A DNA stretch of 64,000 nucleotides from Pantoea anthophila (lineage in GTDB: Bacteria; Pseudomonadota; Gammaproteobacteria; Enterobacterales; Enterobacteriaceae): contig NZ_VHIZ01000050.1 of the NCBI RefSeq assembly GCF_006494375.1, positions 434,001-498,000 of the forward strand, given 5' to 3'. The notes beneath the pieces were generated by a model. The model searched no databases, was not told the origin of the DNA, and worked only from the letters and a program-made list of their open reading frames with translations. Below are positions 11,094 to 22,080 of this stretch, piece by piece. Each line of letters starts with the position of its first letter. Positions within the stretch are counted from its first letter, which is position 1. A program made the position numbers and the translations under genes.

Positions 11094-13901
11094 TTAATTA
11101 ACGTTCAGCGCGTCATTAACCAGGTCTTGCTGCTGTTGTTGGTGTACGGACATGTAACCCACGGCCGGTGAGGCGGATGCCGGGCGGCCTGCATAACGTA
11201 AGGTCGCGCCAAACGGCACAACTTCACGGAAGTGATGCTGGCTGCAATACCAGGCGCCCTGATTCAGCGGCTCTTCCTGACACCAGACAAAATCCTGCAC
11301 GTGAGAATACGCTTTTAATGCTTCCTGTACCGCCTGATGCGGGAAAGGATAGAGCTGCTCGATGCGCACGATGGCCACATCGGTCTGCTCGTTTTTACGA
11401 CGCTGCTCCAGCAGGTCGTAATAGACTTTACCGGAACAGAGCACGACGCGTTTCACGCCCTGCGGATCGAGATCGTCAATTTCACCAATCGCCGGCTGGA
11501 AACTGCCGTTTGCCAGTTCATCCAGCGTTGAGATTGCCAGCGGATGACGCAGCAGTGATTTCGGTGACATCACAATCAGCGGACGACGCATACCGCGCAG
11601 CGCCTGACGACGCAGCATGTGGTAAACCTGCGCCGGGGTTGAAGGCACGCAGACCTGCATGTTCTGCTCAGCGCAGAGTTGCAGATAACGCTCCAGACGC
11701 GCAGAGGAGTGCTCCGGTCCCTGACCTTCATAGCCGTGCGGCAGCAGCATCACCAGACCACACATGCGGCCCCATTTCTGCTCACCGGAGCTGATGAACT
11801 GATCGATAACCACCTGTGCGCCGTTGGCGAAGTCACCAAATTGCGCTTCCCAGATGGTCAGGATGCGGGGTTCAGCCGTCGCGTAGCCATATTCAAAGGC
11901 CAGCACCGCCTCTTCGGACAGCACGGAGTCCCAGACTTTAAACTGGCCCTGACCACTGTGCACATGGTGCAGCGGGGTGTAGGTGGAGCCGTTCGCCTGG
12001 TTATGAATGACAGCGTGACGGTGGAAGAAGGTGCCGCGACCGGTATCTTCGCCCGACAGGCGCACCGGAATGCCTTCATCGACCAGTGTGGCGTAGGCCA
12101 GGTTCTCTGCCCCGCCCCAGTCGAAGGCTTTTTCACCTTCGGCCATCAGGCGACGGTCGTTGTAGATCTTGGCGACACGCGACTGAACTTCCACCTCTTC
12201 AGGCACCTGGCTGATACGCAGCGCCAGCTCCTTCAGACGTTTCAGCTCAACCTGCGCCGGATAAGGCTCATCCCACTCATGGTTCAGGTAAGGTGACCAG
12301 GTAAAGGAGTGCAGGCTCATCGGACGCCATTCCGGCACCACACACTCGCCCGCATCCAGCGCGTCACGGTAAAGATTGACCATCTCGGTCGCATCTTCCT
12401 GCGTGGCAACGGCTTCACCTTCCAGACGGTCAGCGTAGATTTTGCGTGGCGTCGGGTGTTTTTTGATTTTCTGGTACATCAGCGGCTGGGTCGCGCTTGG
12501 CTCATCCGCCTCGTTGTGACCATGACGGCGATAGCAGACCAGATCGATAAACACATCACGCTTAAAGGTGTTGCGGTAATCGAGTGCCAGACGGGTAACA
12601 AAGGCCACCGCTTCCGGGTCGTCAGCGTTGACGTGGAAGATCGGCGCCAGCACCATTTTGCCGATGTCGGTGCAGTATGGCGTAGAGCGCGCATCTTTCG
12701 GGTTAGAGGTGGTAAAGCCCACCTGGTTGTTGATCACGATGCGAACCGTGCCACCCACTTCATAACCGCGCGCCTGAGACATGTTCAGGGTTTCCTGAAC
12801 CACGCCCTGACCAATGACGGCCGCATCACCGTGAATGGTGATCGGTAAAACTTTATTGCTGGCTGGCTCATCGAGACGATCAAGACGGGCGCGAACCGAC
12901 CCCATCACCACCGGGCTGACGATCTCCAGATGTGACGGGTTAAACGCCAGCGCCAGATGCACCAGGCCGCCTTCCGTTTCCACGTCAGAAGAGAAGCCCA
13001 TGTGGTACTTCACGTCACCGGTGCCCAGATGCTCTTTGTGTTTACCGGCGAACTCGTCGAACAGATCCTGCGGCTTTTTACCCAGCACGTTGATCAGCAC
13101 GTTGAGACGGCCGCGGTGCGCCATACCCAGCACCACTTCACGGGTTCCGCTCTTACCGGCATGACGGATCATTTCGCGCAGCATCGGAATCAGCGCGTCG
13201 CCACCTTCCAGCGAGAAGCGTTTCGCACCCGGGAATTTCGCTCCCAGATATTTCTCCAGCCCTTCTGCGGCGGTCAGCTCTTTCAGGAAACCTTTTTTCT
13301 CTTCGTTGCTGAACGCTGCACGGCCCGCCACGGACTCAAGACGCTGCTGGATCCAGCGTTTCTCATCGGTGTTGTTGATGTGCATATATTCCGCACCAAT
13401 CGAGCCGCAGTAAGTCTGGGTCAGCGCCTCGAAGAGATCGGCCAGCTTCATGGTCTCTTTGCCGATGGCAAAAGAGCCGACGTTAAAGCTTTCCTGAAAA
13501 TCGGCCTCGGTCAGATCGTGAAAAGCGGGATCAAGATCGGCCACCCGGTCCTGTTTCCACAGGCCAAGCGGATCGAGGTTGGCGTGCTGATGACCGCGAA
13601 AACGGAACGCGTTAATCAGCTGCAACACTTTCACTTGCTTGGAGTTGGTTTCCGGATCGGAGAGAGATGAGGTGTAACGAGATGCGTCTTTCGCCAGGCG
13701 ACGGAAGTACTCACGTGTGGTGGAGTGAAACTGCTCAGGTTTCATTCCGGTGCCCGGTAACTGCTGGAACATCGAGCGCCACACTGCATCGACAGAGTCA
13801 GGATCGGTCAGGAAATCCTCATAGAGCTGCTCTATGTAAGACTGATTCGCGCCGGCCAGCCAGGAAGAGTCCAGCCAGGGTTTCATCGCGCTGTTCTGCA
13901 T
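11094..13901 (-). CDS. sucA: 2-oxoglutarate dehydrogenase E1, thiamine-dependent
   Basis: 935 residues, close to E. coli SucA (933). Thiamine diphosphate enzyme with the N-terminal E2-binding helix (WLAGANQSYIEQLYEDF), the GMAHRGRLN substrate loop, the ThDP/Mg region (GDAAVIGQGVVQET), and a transketolase-like pyrimidine-binding domain after residue ~590. It decarboxylates 2-oxoglutarate and succinylates the lipoyl group of SucB. It lies ~200 bases downstream of sdhB with a hairpin between, continuing the sdh-suc transcript. Confidence 0.98.
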   Translation of the reverse strand: MQNSAMKPWLDSSWLAGANQSYIEQLYEDFLTDPDSVDAVWRSMFQQLPGTGMKPEQFHSTTREYFRRLAKDASRYTSSLSDPETNSKQVKVLQLINAFRFRGHQHANLDPLGLWKQDRVADLDPAFHDLTEADFQESFNVGSFAIGKETMKLADLFEALTQTYCGSIGAEYMHINNTDEKRWIQQRLESVAGRAAFSNEEKKGFLKELTAAEGLEKYLGAKFPGAKRFSLEGGDALIPMLREMIRHAGKSGTREVVLGMAHRGRLNVLINVLGKKPQDLFDEFAGKHKEHLGTGDVKYHMGFSSDVETEGGLVHLALAFNPSHLEIVSPVVMGSVRARLDRLDEPASNKVLPITIHGDAAVIGQGVVQETLNMSQARGYEVGGTVRIVINNQVGFTTSNPKDARSTPYCTDIGKMVLAPIFHVNADDPEAVAFVTRLALDYRNTFKRDVFIDLVCYRRHGHNEADEPSATQPLMYQKIKKHPTPRKIYADRLEGEAVATQEDATEMVNLYRDALDAGECVVPEWRPMSLHSFTWSPYLNHEWDEPYPAQVELKRLKELALRISQVPEEVEVQSRVAKIYNDRRLMAEGEKAFDWGGAENLAYATLVDEGIPVRLSGEDTGRGTFFHRHAVIHNQANGSTYTPLHHVHSGQGQFKVWDSVLSEEAVLAFEYGYATAEPRILTIWEAQFGDFANGAQVVIDQFISSGEQKWGRMCGLVMLLPHGYEGQGPEHSSARLERYLQLCAEQNMQVCVPSTPAQVYHMLRRQALRGMRRPLIVMSPKSLLRHPLAISTLDELANGSFQPAIGEIDDLDPQGVKRVVLCSGKVYYDLLEQRRKNEQTDVAIVRIEQLYPFPHQAVQEALKAYSHVQDFVWCQEEPLNQGAWYCSQHHFREVVPFGATLRYAGRPASASPAVGYMSVHQQQQQDLVNDALNVN

Positions 13902-14070
13902 TGTGATCCCTTAAGCATTGCTATGCTTTTTTGAGGTTTCATTTGTTGCCGCTTTCGCGGTTTGCCGTAGTGAGTTCAGCGATACGAGCACTCTGCGCAG
14001 CGCGCGTGGCCCGTAAGGGAACCTTTGTAAACGTGGTCATCACCGCGCTTACAGAGGCTTCCGTAAAACA

Positions 14071-14091
14071 CCGGGAACCTGAGGTTCCCGG
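14071..14091 (-). other. Palindromic hairpin between sdhB and sucA
   Basis: Perfect 9-bp stem CCGGGAACC/GGTTCCCGG with a 3-base loop, followed on the minus strand by TGTTTTA. This is a weak terminator or mRNA-stabilising hairpin that could lower suc expression relative to sdh. The rest of the 200-base gap (13902-14101) shows no gene. Confidence 0.65.
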
Positions 14092-14101
14092 CAAGTACAC
14101 A

Positions 14102-14818
14102 TCATGCACCGCGCTGCAGCAGCATCGACTTGATATGGCCGATGGCGCGCGTCGGGTTCAGCCCTTTCGGGCATACGCTCACACAGTTCATAATGCTGTG
14201 ACAGCGGAATACGCTGAAAGCATCATTCAGATTGTCGAGGCGCGACTCGGTTTCGGTGTCGCGGCTGTCAATCAGGAAGCGGTATGCGGCCAGCAGACCG
14301 GCTGGACCAATGAACTTCTCCGGATTCCACCAGAATGACGGGCAGGAGGTTGAGCAGCAGGCACAGAGAATACATTCGTACAGGCCATCCAGATGTTCAC
14401 GCTCATCCGGTGACTGCAGATGTTCACGTGCTGGCGGATTTTCCCCATTATTCAACAGGAAAGGCTTAATTTTCTCATATTGTGCATAAAACTGGCTCAT
14501 GTCTACTACCAGGTCACGCACGACCGGTAAGCCCGGCAGCGGACGGATAACAATTTTCTGTTTTCCGTTGCCCAGTGCCGATACCGGCGTGATACAGGCC
14601 AGACCGTTTTTACCGTTCATGTTGAGGCCGTCAGAGCCGCAGACACCTTCACGGCAGGAGCGACGGAAGGCCAGGGTCGGATCTTTCTCTTTCAGGCGGA
14701 TCAGCGCATCCAGCAGCATCATGTCACGACCATCTTCCGATTCCAGCGTGTAATCCTGCATACGCGGTTTGTCGTCGACGTCTGGATTGTAGCGATAAAT
14801 TGAAAACTCGAGTCTCAT
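14102..14818 (-). CDS. sdhB: Succinate dehydrogenase iron-sulfur subunit
   Basis: 238 residues, the exact E. coli length. Plant-type ferredoxin domain with CREGVCGSDGLNM for the [2Fe-2S] cluster, and a C-terminal domain with CILCACCSTSCP and CHSIMNCVSVCPKGLNP for the [4Fe-4S] and [3Fe-4S] clusters. It carries electrons from SdhA to ubiquinone at the SdhCD anchor. It is 14 bases from sdhA, in the sdhCDAB operon. Confidence 0.98.
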   Translation of the reverse strand: MRLEFSIYRYNPDVDDKPRMQDYTLESEDGRDMMLLDALIRLKEKDPTLAFRRSCREGVCGSDGLNMNGKNGLACITPVSALGNGKQKIVIRPLPGLPVVRDLVVDMSQFYAQYEKIKPFLLNNGENPPAREHLQSPDEREHLDGLYECILCACCSTSCPSFWWNPEKFIGPAGLLAAYRFLIDSRDTETESRLDNLNDAFSVFRCHSIMNCVSVCPKGLNPTRAIGHIKSMLLQRGA

Positions 14819-14832
14819 CGTCGTCTCCGGAA

Positions 14833-16599
14833 TTAGTAGGTGCGCACTTTCGGCGGGAAGGCCGCGCGCAGTTTCGGCTGCATGTTCACCTCACGGCGCG
14901 TCATGCTTTCGGTTTCCGGGACATAAAGACTGTGGCACAGCCAGTTTTCATCATCACGATCCGGGAAGTCGAAGCGACTGTGCGCACCGCGGCTCTCGGT
15001 GCGGTAGTTAGCCGCGACCGCCGTGGCAAAGGCCGTCTCCATCAGGTTATCCAGCTCCAGACACTCAATACGCTGGGTGTTGAAATCGGGTGAGCGGTCA
15101 TCCAGACGCGCTGACTTCAGGCGCTGGCGAATCTCTTTCAACTCTTCCAGACCCTGCGCCATCGCATCACCTTCACGGAAGACCGAGAAGTTGTTCTGCA
15201 TGCAGCGTTGCAGCGCTTTGCGAATCTCAACCGGGTCTTCACCGGTGGTGTTGTTTTCCCAGCGGTTGAAACGCTCCATCGCCACGGCGATTTCATCTTC
15301 AGTCGCATCACGCAGGTCGCCCTGCTCCTGGATGCTCTCCAGCAGATGCAGACCCGCCGCGCGGCCAAAGACCACCAGGTCCAGCAGGGAGTTACCACCC
15401 AGACGGTTGGCTCCGTGCACCGAAACACAGGCGATTTCGCCGACGGCGAACAGGCCAGGAATCACCACGTCTTCGCCCTGCTCGTTCACGCGCAGCGCCT
15501 GACCGGTTACTTTGGTCGGAATGCCGCCCATCATGTAGTGGCAGGTCGGGATAACCGGGATAGGCTCTTTGATCGGATCGGCGTGGGCAAAGGTGCGCGA
15601 CAGCTCCAGGATACCCGGCAGACGCGATTCCAGCACCTCTTTACCCAGATGATCGAGTTTCAGTTTGATGTGCGGGCCCCACGGACCGTCACAGCCGCGA
15701 CCTTCACGGATTTCAATCATCATCGAGCGCGCAACCACGTCGCGGCCCGCCAGGTCTTTGGCGTTTGGCGCATAACGCTCCATGAAGCGTTCGCCATGTT
15801 TGTTCAGCAGGTAGCCACCTTCACCACGGCAGCCTTCCGTGACCAGCACACCCGCACCCGCGATGCCGGTTGGGTGGAACTGCCACATCTCCATATCCTG
15901 CACCGGCACGCCTGCGCGCAGCGCCATACCGACACCGTCACCGGTGTTGATGTGGGCATTGGTGGTGGACTGATAGATACGGCCTGCACCGCCGGTCGCC
16001 AGAATGGTCGCCTTCGCTTTGAAGTAGACGGTTTCGCCGGTTTCGATGCAGATAGCGGTACAACCCACTACCGCGCCATCGGCGTTTTTCACCAGATCCA
16101 GCGCGTACCACTCCGAGAAGATGGTGGTTTTGTTTTTCAGGTTCTGCTGATAGAGCGTATGCAGCAGGGCGTGACCGGTACGGTCAGCGGCCGCCGCCGT
16201 ACGTGCCGCCTGCTCGCCGCCGAAGTTTTTCGACTGACCACCAAACGGACGCTGATAAACACGGCCATCTTCCAGACGGGAGAATGGCAGGCCCATATGC
16301 TCCAGCTCCAGAATCGCTTCCGGGCCGGTTTTGCACATATATTCAATCGCGTCCTGGTCACCGATATAGTCGGAACCTTTGACGGTGTCATACATATGCC
16401 ATTCCCAGTTATCTTCGTGGGTATTACCCAGCGCAACGGTGATACCGCCCTGCGCAGATACCGTGTGGGAACGGGTCGGGAAAACTTTGGATAACAGGGC
16501 ACAGCTCTGGCCGCCCTGGGAGATTTGCAGTGCGGCGCGCATTCCTGCGCCACCTGCGCCGATCACCACGGCATCAAATTCTCTGATTGGCAAACTCAT
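14833..16599 (-). CDS. sdhA: Succinate dehydrogenase flavoprotein subunit
   Basis: 588 residues, the exact E. coli length. FAD-binding GXGXXG motif at the N-terminus ([14 protein letters not shown]), the covalent-FAD histidine in [11 protein letters not shown], and active-site segments [11 protein letters not shown] and [17 protein letters not shown]. It oxidises succinate to fumarate at the cytoplasmic face. Directly abuts sdhD. The antisense strand has a long open frame (15208-16494) that is a composition shadow. Confidence 0.99.
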   Translation of the reverse strand: MSLPIREFDAVVIGAGGAGMRAALQISQGGQSCALLSKVFPTRSHTVSAQGGITVALGNTHEDNWEWHMYDTVKGSDYIGDQDAIEYMCKTGPEAILELEHMGLPFSRLEDGRVYQRPFGGQSKNFGGEQAARTAAAADRTGHALLHTLYQQNLKNKTTIFSEWYALDLVKNADGAVVGCTAICIETGETVYFKAKATILATGGAGRIYQSTTNAHINTGDGVGMALRAGVPVQDMEMWQFHPTGIAGAGVLVTEGCRGEGGYLLNKHGERFMERYAPNAKDLAGRDVVARSMMIEIREGRGCDGPWGPHIKLKLDHLGKEVLESRLPGILELSRTFAHADPIKEPIPVIPTCHYMMGGIPTKVTGQALRVNEQGEDVVIPGLFAVGEIACVSVHGANRLGGNSLLDLVVFGRAAGLHLLESIQEQGDLRDATEDEIAVAMERFNRWENNTTGEDPVEIRKALQRCMQNNFSVFREGDAMAQGLEELKEIRQRLKSARLDDRSPDFNTQRIECLELDNLMETAFATAVAANYRTESRGAHSRFDFPDRDDENWLCHSLYVPETESMTRREVNMQPKLRAAFPPKVRTY

Positions 16600-16947
16600 T
16601 TACACACCCCACACCACAACAAAGCCATAAATCGCATACCACAACAGCGCCACGACAATCACAAACTGCAGCAACAAACGGGTTGGCAGCGATTTAACGT
16701 AGTCTGTTAACACCTGCCACATCCCGATCCAGCCGTGGATCAGAATGGAGAAGAGCGTCAGCAGCGTGAACACTTTGGTGAAGGCGGAGGCGAAGAAGCC
16801 ACGCCACAGGTCATACGTCAGCGTGTCTGTCATCACCACGAAACCGAGGATGTAGACGATGTAGAGCGTAATGAGAATTGCAGTTGCGCGCAGCAGCAGC
16901 CAGTCCTGAATGCCGTTGCGACCCAATGCGGATGCATTGCTTACCAT
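16600..16947 (-). CDS. sdhD: Succinate dehydrogenase membrane anchor SdhD
   Basis: 115 residues, the E. coli length. Three membrane helices (about 18-37, 58-80, 90-112), with the conserved AFTKVFTLL and [15 protein letters not shown] region carrying residues near haem b and the quinone site. It anchors SdhAB with SdhC. The start overlaps the sdhC stop by 7 bases, and its stop directly precedes sdhA. Confidence 0.97.
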   Translation of the reverse strand: MVSNASALGRNGIQDWLLLRATAILITLYIVYILGFVVMTDTLTYDLWRGFFASAFTKVFTLLTLFSILIHGWIGMWQVLTDYVKSLPTRLLLQFVIVVALLWYAIYGFVVVWGV

Positions 16948-17330
16948 ACGAGGACTCCCGCCAGAATTGCCAGCACGACAGTGATCACAAAAGTTATATG
17001 TGCTGAGCGCTTACCGACCTGCAGCGTTTCAGCCAGATAACCAAAATCCATCAACATATGACGAATCCCGCTCACCGCGTGATAGGCCAGCGCCGTTAAG
17101 ATGCCCCACATGATAAACTTCGCGAAGAAGCCATCCATAATGGACGCAGCGTGCTGGAAACCTTCAGGAGAGGAGAGAGAGAGACCGAGTAGCCACAGCA
17201 GGATGCCAATGGCAACCAGGGTGATTACGCCGGAGACGCGGTGAAGAATGGATGATATTGCAGTAACGGGAAACCGGATCGTCGAGAGATCCAAGTTGAC
17301 AGGTCTTTGTTTTTTCACGGTTTTGCCCAC
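16941..17330 (-). CDS. sdhC: Succinate dehydrogenase cytochrome b556 subunit SdhC
   Basis: 129 residues from a GTG at 17330 ([21 protein letters not shown]), which gives the E. coli length; a longer frame from 17381 would add an unmatched basic extension. Three membrane helices, with the conserved [12 protein letters not shown] segment and the haem-ligand histidine in [19 protein letters not shown]. With SdhD it binds haem b and ubiquinone. First gene of the operon; in E. coli its translation is repressed by the small RNAs RyhB, Spot 42 and RybB, and the GTG start with a modest AAGAG ribosome site would suit such control. Confidence 0.95.
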   Translation of the reverse strand: MGKTVKKQRPVNLDLSTIRFPVTAISSILHRVSGVITLVAIGILLWLLGLSLSSPEGFQHAASIMDGFFAKFIMWGILTALAYHAVSGIRHMLMDFGYLAETLQVGKRSAHITFVITVVLAILAGVLVW

Positions 17331-17492
17331 ACAGCTCTTTTTTATTTTGCTTCCTCCGGACCTGAGGCGGAGTCTAATCACAACGCGTGGCAGACTTTAA
17401 CCGTCACCAAACAAGCAACATCCAGTGTTAATTGACGCGGTAGTAAACGCTGGGTGGCTCCTGGTGTCAGGGTGTTCCGGAGACCTGCCTGG

Positions 17493-17521
17493 AGTATAGG
17501 AGGATCACATTCTGATTACAA
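17493..17521 (-). promoter_or_regulatory. sdhC promoter
   Basis: On the minus strand, -35 TTGTAA (17516-17521) and -10 TATACT (17493-17498) are separated by 17 bases. The E. coli sdhC promoter has the same two hexamers and an overlapping TGTGA word; here TGTGATCC lies in the spacer. Transcription would begin near 17486, giving a ~155-base leader before the sdhC GTG. Confidence 0.8.
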
Positions 17522-17963
17522 TTCCCCTACAAACTCTTTGGTATATTTTAGGTAGAACAGTGATCATACTCACGATTTTCACAATTGATACAATTTTAAT
17601 TATCTGATTTGACAATAGTTCAACAATTCAGTTACAAACTAAGCCTGTAAATTCCTATGATGCACAAAAGTTATGGGGATACACTTTCCCCTAAGCGCAA
17701 GTTATGTAACATTGCGATAATGAGCATTAAAAAGCATCAGGTTATTGGTTACCAAGAAGTTATGTCCTGACCGGATCTTTAACAACCGCGATATGCAGCA
17801 TGTCCATGGCTCACAGGTTCCCGCTGGGAACGCGCCGCTCACTCTGTACCCTGCACCGGCCTGATCGCCGCAGAGTGATACTGTGTTGTTTTGCCAACCG
17901 CAACATGAACGCGTTTCAGGTGTCTAAAGATCCTTACCTACATAAGGCGCTATGGAGACGAAA
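17522..17963. promoter_or_regulatory. Divergent control region between sdhC and gltA
   Basis: About 440 AT-rich non-coding bases between the sdhC promoter and the gltA start. In E. coli the equivalent region holds ArcA and CRP sites acting on both genes. TTGACAATAG-type words and a GATAAT (about 17715) are present, but no gltA promoter can be assigned with confidence. No gene is seen. Confidence 0.45.
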
Positions 17964-19247
17964 ATGACAGATAAAAAAGTAACGCTAACCCTGCAAGATG
18001 GAACATCTATTGAACTGGACGTGCTGAAAGGCTCGCTGGGCCAGGATGTGGTTGATGTCCGCTCTCTGGGTGCAAGTGGCCTGTTCACCTTCGATCCCGG
18101 TTTCACTTCTACAGCGTCCTGCGAATCGCAAATCACCTTTATTGATGGTGACGAAGGTATCCTGCTGCACCGTGGTTTCCCTATTTCTGAGCTGGCGACC
18201 CACTCTAACTATCTGGAAGTGTGCTACATCCTGCTGAATGGCGAAGCGCCGGATCAGAAGCAGTTTGATGAGTTCCGCACCACCGTTACCCGTCATACGA
18301 TGATTCATGAGCAGATTACCCGTCTGTTCCACGGCTTCCGTCGTGACTCGCATCCGATGGCGGTGATGTGCGGTGTGACCGGTGCACTGGCGGCGTTTTA
18401 CCACGATTCGCTGGATGTAAACATTGAGCGCCACCGCGAAATCGCGGCATTCCGTCTGCTCTCCAAGATGCCGACCATGGCAGCGATGTGTTACAAATAT
18501 TCCATCGGCCAGCCATTTGTTTATCCGCGCAACGACCTCTCCTATGCCGGTAACTTCCTGCACATGATGTTCGCTACGCCATGCGAAGAGTACAAAGTTA
18601 ACCCGGTGCTGGAACGCGCCATGGACCGTATTCTGATTCTGCATGCTGACCATGAGCAGAACGCCTCTACCTCAACAGTACGTACCGCCGGTTCAAGTGG
18701 TGCGAACCCGTTTGCCTGTATCGCCGCCGGGATCGCCTCCCTGTGGGGACCGGCGCACGGCGGTGCAAACGAAGCGACGCTGCGTATGCTGGAAGAGATC
18801 AGCAGCGTTGAGCACATTCCTGAGTTCGTTAAACGTGCCAAGGATAAGAATGACTCCTTCCGCTTGATGGGCTTTGGTCATCGCGTTTACAAAAACTACG
18901 ATCCACGCGCGACCGTGATGCGTGATACCTGCCATGAAGTCCTGAATGAGCTGGGTATGAAAGATGACCTTCTGGAAGTGGCGATGGAGCTGGAACACAT
19001 CGCGCTGAACGACCCGTACTTCATCGAGCGTAAGCTCTATCCGAACGTCGACTTCTACTCCGGTATTATTCTGAAAGCGATGGGGATTCCTTCCTCCATG
19101 TTTACGGTGATCTTCGCGATGGCCCGGACCGTTGGCTGGATTGCACACTGGAAAGAGATGCACGACGAAGGCATGAAGATTGCCCGTCCGCGTCAGCTAT
19201 ACACCGGTTACACTGAGCGTGAATTCAGCTCTAAGCTGGAGAAGTAA
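17964..19247 (+). CDS. gltA: Type II citrate synthase
   Basis: 427 residues from the ATG at 17964, matching E. coli length; GGAGA lies 6 bases upstream. An in-frame ATG 12 bases earlier overlaps that ribosome site and is unlikely. Active-site residues are visible: His in [11 protein letters not shown], His in [15 protein letters not shown], and the Asp in PNVDFYSGI. It condenses oxaloacetate and acetyl-CoA; the type II hexamers are NADH-inhibited. Divergent from sdhCDAB. Confidence 0.98.
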   Translation: MTDKKVTLTLQDGTSIELDVLKGSLGQDVVDVRSLGASGLFTFDPGFTSTASCESQITFIDGDEGILLHRGFPISELATHSNYLEVCYILLNGEAPDQKQFDEFRTTVTRHTMIHEQITRLFHGFRRDSHPMAVMCGVTGALAAFYHDSLDVNIERHREIAAFRLLSKMPTMAAMCYKYSIGQPFVYPRNDLSYAGNFLHMMFATPCEEYKVNPVLERAMDRILILHADHEQNASTSTVRTAGSSGANPFACIAAGIASLWGPAHGGANEATLRMLEEISSVEHIPEFVKRAKDKNDSFRLMGFGHRVYKNYDPRATVMRDTCHEVLNELGMKDDLLEVAMELEHIALNDPYFIERKLYPNVDFYSGIILKAMGIPSSMFTVIFAMARTVGWIAHWKEMHDEGMKIARPRQLYTGYTEREFSSKLEK

Positions 19248-19424
19248 GTTCGTGATGGCGGGGAGCGATCCCCGCCTGGCGACGTGATTCTGATCTGGCG
19301 CGGCGAGCGGTTATGCCGTGCCTGCATAGCAAACCTTTCCTCTGCGAAGCCCTTCTTTCCCTCTGTAATTCCCTTCACATGCCTGATGAAATGAGGTCTG
19401 CACAGTCACTGCTGCTGCGGGACC

Positions 19425-19540
19425 GAGCCTGCTCAGGGAACAGGGTCAGATCGGAAAGTCGCTCAGGCCATCCATGGCCGCTCGGCCCGCGCCTTCCCTG
19501 GCGCGGGACGCTTTCCTCTTCTACCCCTGTTCCCTGCGCT
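19425..19540. repeat. Dispersed palindromic intergenic element, copy 1
   Basis: 116 bases between the convergent gltA and nei genes. The ends are an imperfect inverted repeat: CAGGGAACAGGGTCAGATC on the left faces CTACCCCTGTTCCCTGCGC on the right. An inner hairpin CCCGCGCC/GGCGCGGG with loop TTCCCT lies off-centre. Copy 2 (29922-30038) is nearly identical at both ends and in the inner hairpin; copy 3 (54145-54255) is more diverged but keeps the structure. No open frame or transposase. Confidence 0.8.
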
Positions 19541-19609
19541 TTTGACCTGTTTGCCGCGGCCGGACTCAACCTGCTTTTGCTTATGATGGCGCCGCAGGAA
19601 TCCCTCTCT

Positions 19610-20398
19610 CTACCTCTGACAGCCCGGACACCAGTAAAAAGGCCGCGATGAGAGCGTGCCCTTCTCAATGGTTGTGCCACATCGCCGGCACGTCTTGCCC
19701 TGGCGGTGAAACACCTCAAACTGAAAGGCCGCTTCCTCATGATATTTCTTCATGGTTCCGCGCATCCGGTAGGCGTGACGCGGTACCGACAGCAGTGCTT
19801 CGCTGAAAGCAGTCAGCTGATCGTCGCTCAGCTCCTGAGCCTTATGGTGAGGCAGCAGCTGTGCCAGCCAGAGAATTTCAGCGCGCAGGTAGTTGCCCAG
19901 CCCGGCCAGAAACGCCTGATCCAGCAGCAGACCGCTGAACTGGCGTCGCCGGAAGCGGGGTGAGAGCAGCCTTTCCCTGACCTCATCCACCGTCACACCG
20001 CTACTCAGCACATCCGGCCCGATACGATTCAGGAACGGGTGGGCCGCCAGCGTATCCGCGTTGAGCAGTTCAATGTCGGAGGCGCTGTAGAGCAGAATCG
20101 CTTTATCCGCCGTCGCCAGCCGCACCCGCAGCTGACGTGTGGTGTTAAGTTCGGTGTCAGGTTTGACGATGCGCCAGACGCCGTAGAGCTGGTTGTGGCT
20201 ATAGAGCGTCAGGCCATTGCTGAAGTGCGTCAGCAACGCCTTTCCGCGCGTCTCAATCGCCTGCACCTGCTCGCCAATCAGGGCCGGTTCGTAGGTTTTC
20301 AGCTGAGGAAATGCAAACCACGCCTCTGTCAGCGGCTGCCCCACAATCGCGACTTCAAGTTTATCCGCCACACGGCGGATTTCCGGTCCTTCAGGCAT
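19610..20398 (-). CDS. nei: DNA glycosylase/AP lyase, endonuclease VIII
   Basis: 262 residues (E. coli 263). Fpg/Nei family: N-terminal PEGPEIRR with the catalytic Pro and Glu, a helix-two-turn-helix region ([15 protein letters not shown]), and a C-terminal zinc finger of the form CRRC ... CPGC. It excises oxidised pyrimidines and cleaves the abasic site. It follows pcp by 11 bases, so it is the last gene of the pxp-pcp operon. Two-thirds of its downstream gap to gltA is occupied by repeat copy 1. Confidence 0.97.
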   Translation of the reverse strand: MPEGPEIRRVADKLEVAIVGQPLTEAWFAFPQLKTYEPALIGEQVQAIETRGKALLTHFSNGLTLYSHNQLYGVWRIVKPDTELNTTRQLRVRLATADKAILLYSASDIELLNADTLAAHPFLNRIGPDVLSSGVTVDEVRERLLSPRFRRRQFSGLLLDQAFLAGLGNYLRAEILWLAQLLPHHKAQELSDDQLTAFSEALLSVPRHAYRMRGTMKKYHEEAAFQFEVFHRQGKTCRRCGTTIEKGTLSSRPFYWCPGCQR

Positions 20399-20409
20399 CC
20401 TTCATCCTC

Positions 20410-21057
20410 TTAATGGGTGGCTCCGCCCACCTGTTTTATGTCGTCGCCGGTTTCCAGCGTCACCTGCACTGCAATTTCCAGCGCCCTGATAATCGTTGCG
20501 ACCGCCATGCTCGGCACACCGGGATGCTGCGCCGCCTGCTCGGGCAGATAAGGGATATGGATAAAACCACCCCGCGCCGGGCGCTCCTGCTGCGCCAGCC
20601 AGTGCAGCAGGCCATACATCACCCGGTTGCAGGTAAAGGTGCCGGCGGTTTGTGAAACCGAGGCGGGAATGCCCGCTTCGCGCACGGCCGCAACGATCGC
20701 TTTGATTGGCAGACGGGAAAAGTAGGCTGCCGGGCCGCCCGCGACCACGGGCTCATCCACCGGCTGATGACCGGCATTGTCCGGGATACGGGCGTCATCC
20801 ACATTAATGCCGATACGTTCAACGCTGATATCGCTACGGCCCCCCGCCTGCCCCACGGACAGAATGAGATCCGGTTTAACCTCATCCAGTGCCTGATAGA
20901 GCACCGTCAGCACATCGCGGAAGACGACAGGTAACTGGCGGATAACGATGGTGGCGTCACCGATCTGTTTGCCCTCCAGTGCGCGGACCGCTTCCCATGA
21001 CGGGTTAATCGTTTCACCGCCAAAAGGTTCAAAGGCGGTCATCAGAACAGTTTTCAT
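20410..21057 (-). CDS. pcp: Pyroglutamyl-peptidase I (pyrrolidone-carboxylate peptidase)
   Basis: 215 residues, peptidase family C15. The catalytic triad motifs are visible: Glu in [15 protein letters not shown], Cys in [14 protein letters not shown] and His in [12 protein letters not shown]. It removes N-terminal pyroglutamate from peptides in the cytoplasm. E. coli K-12 lacks it. Here it sits 6 bases after the DUF979 gene in one run with pxpABC, so its product 5-oxoproline can be consumed by the neighbouring oxoprolinase. Confidence 0.96.
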   Translation of the reverse strand: MKTVLMTAFEPFGGETINPSWEAVRALEGKQIGDATIVIRQLPVVFRDVLTVLYQALDEVKPDLILSVGQAGGRSDISVERIGINVDDARIPDNAGHQPVDEPVVAGGPAAYFSRLPIKAIVAAVREAGIPASVSQTAGTFTCNRVMYGLLHWLAQQERPARGGFIHIPYLPEQAAQHPGVPSMAVATIIRALEIAVQVTLETGDDIKQVGGATH

Positions 21058-21063
21058 GCGGCC

Positions 21064-22080
21064 TCACAGAAACATCAGGAAATAGAGCAGGAAAATGTTA
21101 ACAATTAACAGTAGCACACCGGTTGGAATCTGAGCCCTGATCACCGCGTTACGGTCCGGCAGTTCCAGCAGCGCGGCCGGGACGATATTGAAGTTGGCCG
21201 CCATCGGCGTCATCAGGGTGCCGCAGTAGCCGGAGAACATGCCAATCGCGGCCATCACCGCCGGATTACCGCCGTGCTGCAGCACTAAGATCGGGATGCC
21301 GACACCTGCGGTAATAATCGGAAACGCGGCAAAAGCGTTACCCATGATCATGGTCAACAGCGCCATTCCGACGGCATAAACGGTGACCGCGACAAAGCGG
21401 TTGTCTACCGCCAGCCAGGTCTCAGTCAGATGCGAAATCGCACCGCCCACGCCCGCGCTGGTAAAGAGCAGTCCCAGGGTGGCGAGAATTTGCGGCAGAA
21501 TAAAGGCCCAGCCAACCGAATCCAGCAGACGGCGGGTCTCCTGCATCGACTGCACCGGTGTTTCATGAGTCAGTTTTAACGCCACCAGCCAGCCGATCAG
21601 ACAGCCCACCATCATGGAGAAAAGCGTCACCAGCGTGGCGTGGTTGCCGGGTCCGAAAACCGCATCCTGCAGACCGGGAATATGGTTAAACGCCAGCACA
21701 CCGATCACAGTCACGACCGGGATCGCCAGCGCGGGCAGAAACAGTTTATTGCCCAGACGCCCTGCGCTGGCCTGCTTCTCTTCATCACTGCGCTGATGAT
21801 AACGACCCAGCCGGACACCCCCGAAACCGGCGATCAACGCCATCACCACCACAATGACACCGATGGTGATGTGCAGCATTCGGGTGCCCGCAGCATCCGA
21901 GCCCATCAGGCTGCTCATCATCTGCGTCGTCCAGTCCCCCACCAGAAATACCAGGCCATACAACGCCCAGAAGAGTCCGGTGGTAAAACGGCGCGGATTT
22001 GCGCTGTCGCGCCAGGAGAGGATCGCAACCACCAGCAGGATAATGCCCGCCAGCCACATCAGATATTGTTGCTGGAACAT
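21064..22080 (-). CDS. DUF979 family membrane protein
   Basis: 338 residues with about nine to ten hydrophobic segments from the first residues (LMWLAGIILLVVAILSW) to the last (LLLIVNIFLLYFLMFL), and the Gly-rich loop GYCGTLMTPMAANFNI. It matches the DUF979 family, always paired with DUF969. Its ATG overlaps the DUF969 stop by one base (TAATG), so translation is coupled. Position between pxpA and pcp suggests the pair forms one permease for 5-oxoproline or pyroglutamyl peptides; the substrate is an inference. Confidence 0.85.
   Translation of the reverse strand: MFQQQYLMWLAGIILLVVAILSWRDSANPRRFTTGLFWALYGLVFLVGDWTTQMMSSLMGSDAAGTRMLHITIGVIVVVMALIAGFGGVRLGRYHQRSDEEKQASAGRLGNKLFLPALAIPVVTVIGVLAFNHIPGLQDAVFGPGNHATLVTLFSMMVGCLIGWLVALKLTHETPVQSMQETRRLLDSVGWAFILPQILATLGLLFTSAGVGGAISHLTETWLAVDNRFVAVTVYAVGMALLTMIMGNAFAAFPIITAGVGIPILVLQHGGNPAVMAAIGMFSGYCGTLMTPMAANFNIVPAALLELPDRNAVIRAQIPTGVLLLIVNIFLLYFLMFL

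Noticed and set aside
13902..14101. Separate promoter or small RNA between sdhB and sucA
   Set aside because: Only a hairpin is clear; no convincing -10/-35 pair or terminator was found.
15208..16494. 428-codon frame antisense to sdhA
   Set aside because: GC-rich antisense frame across a highly conserved gene; no domain or start signal.
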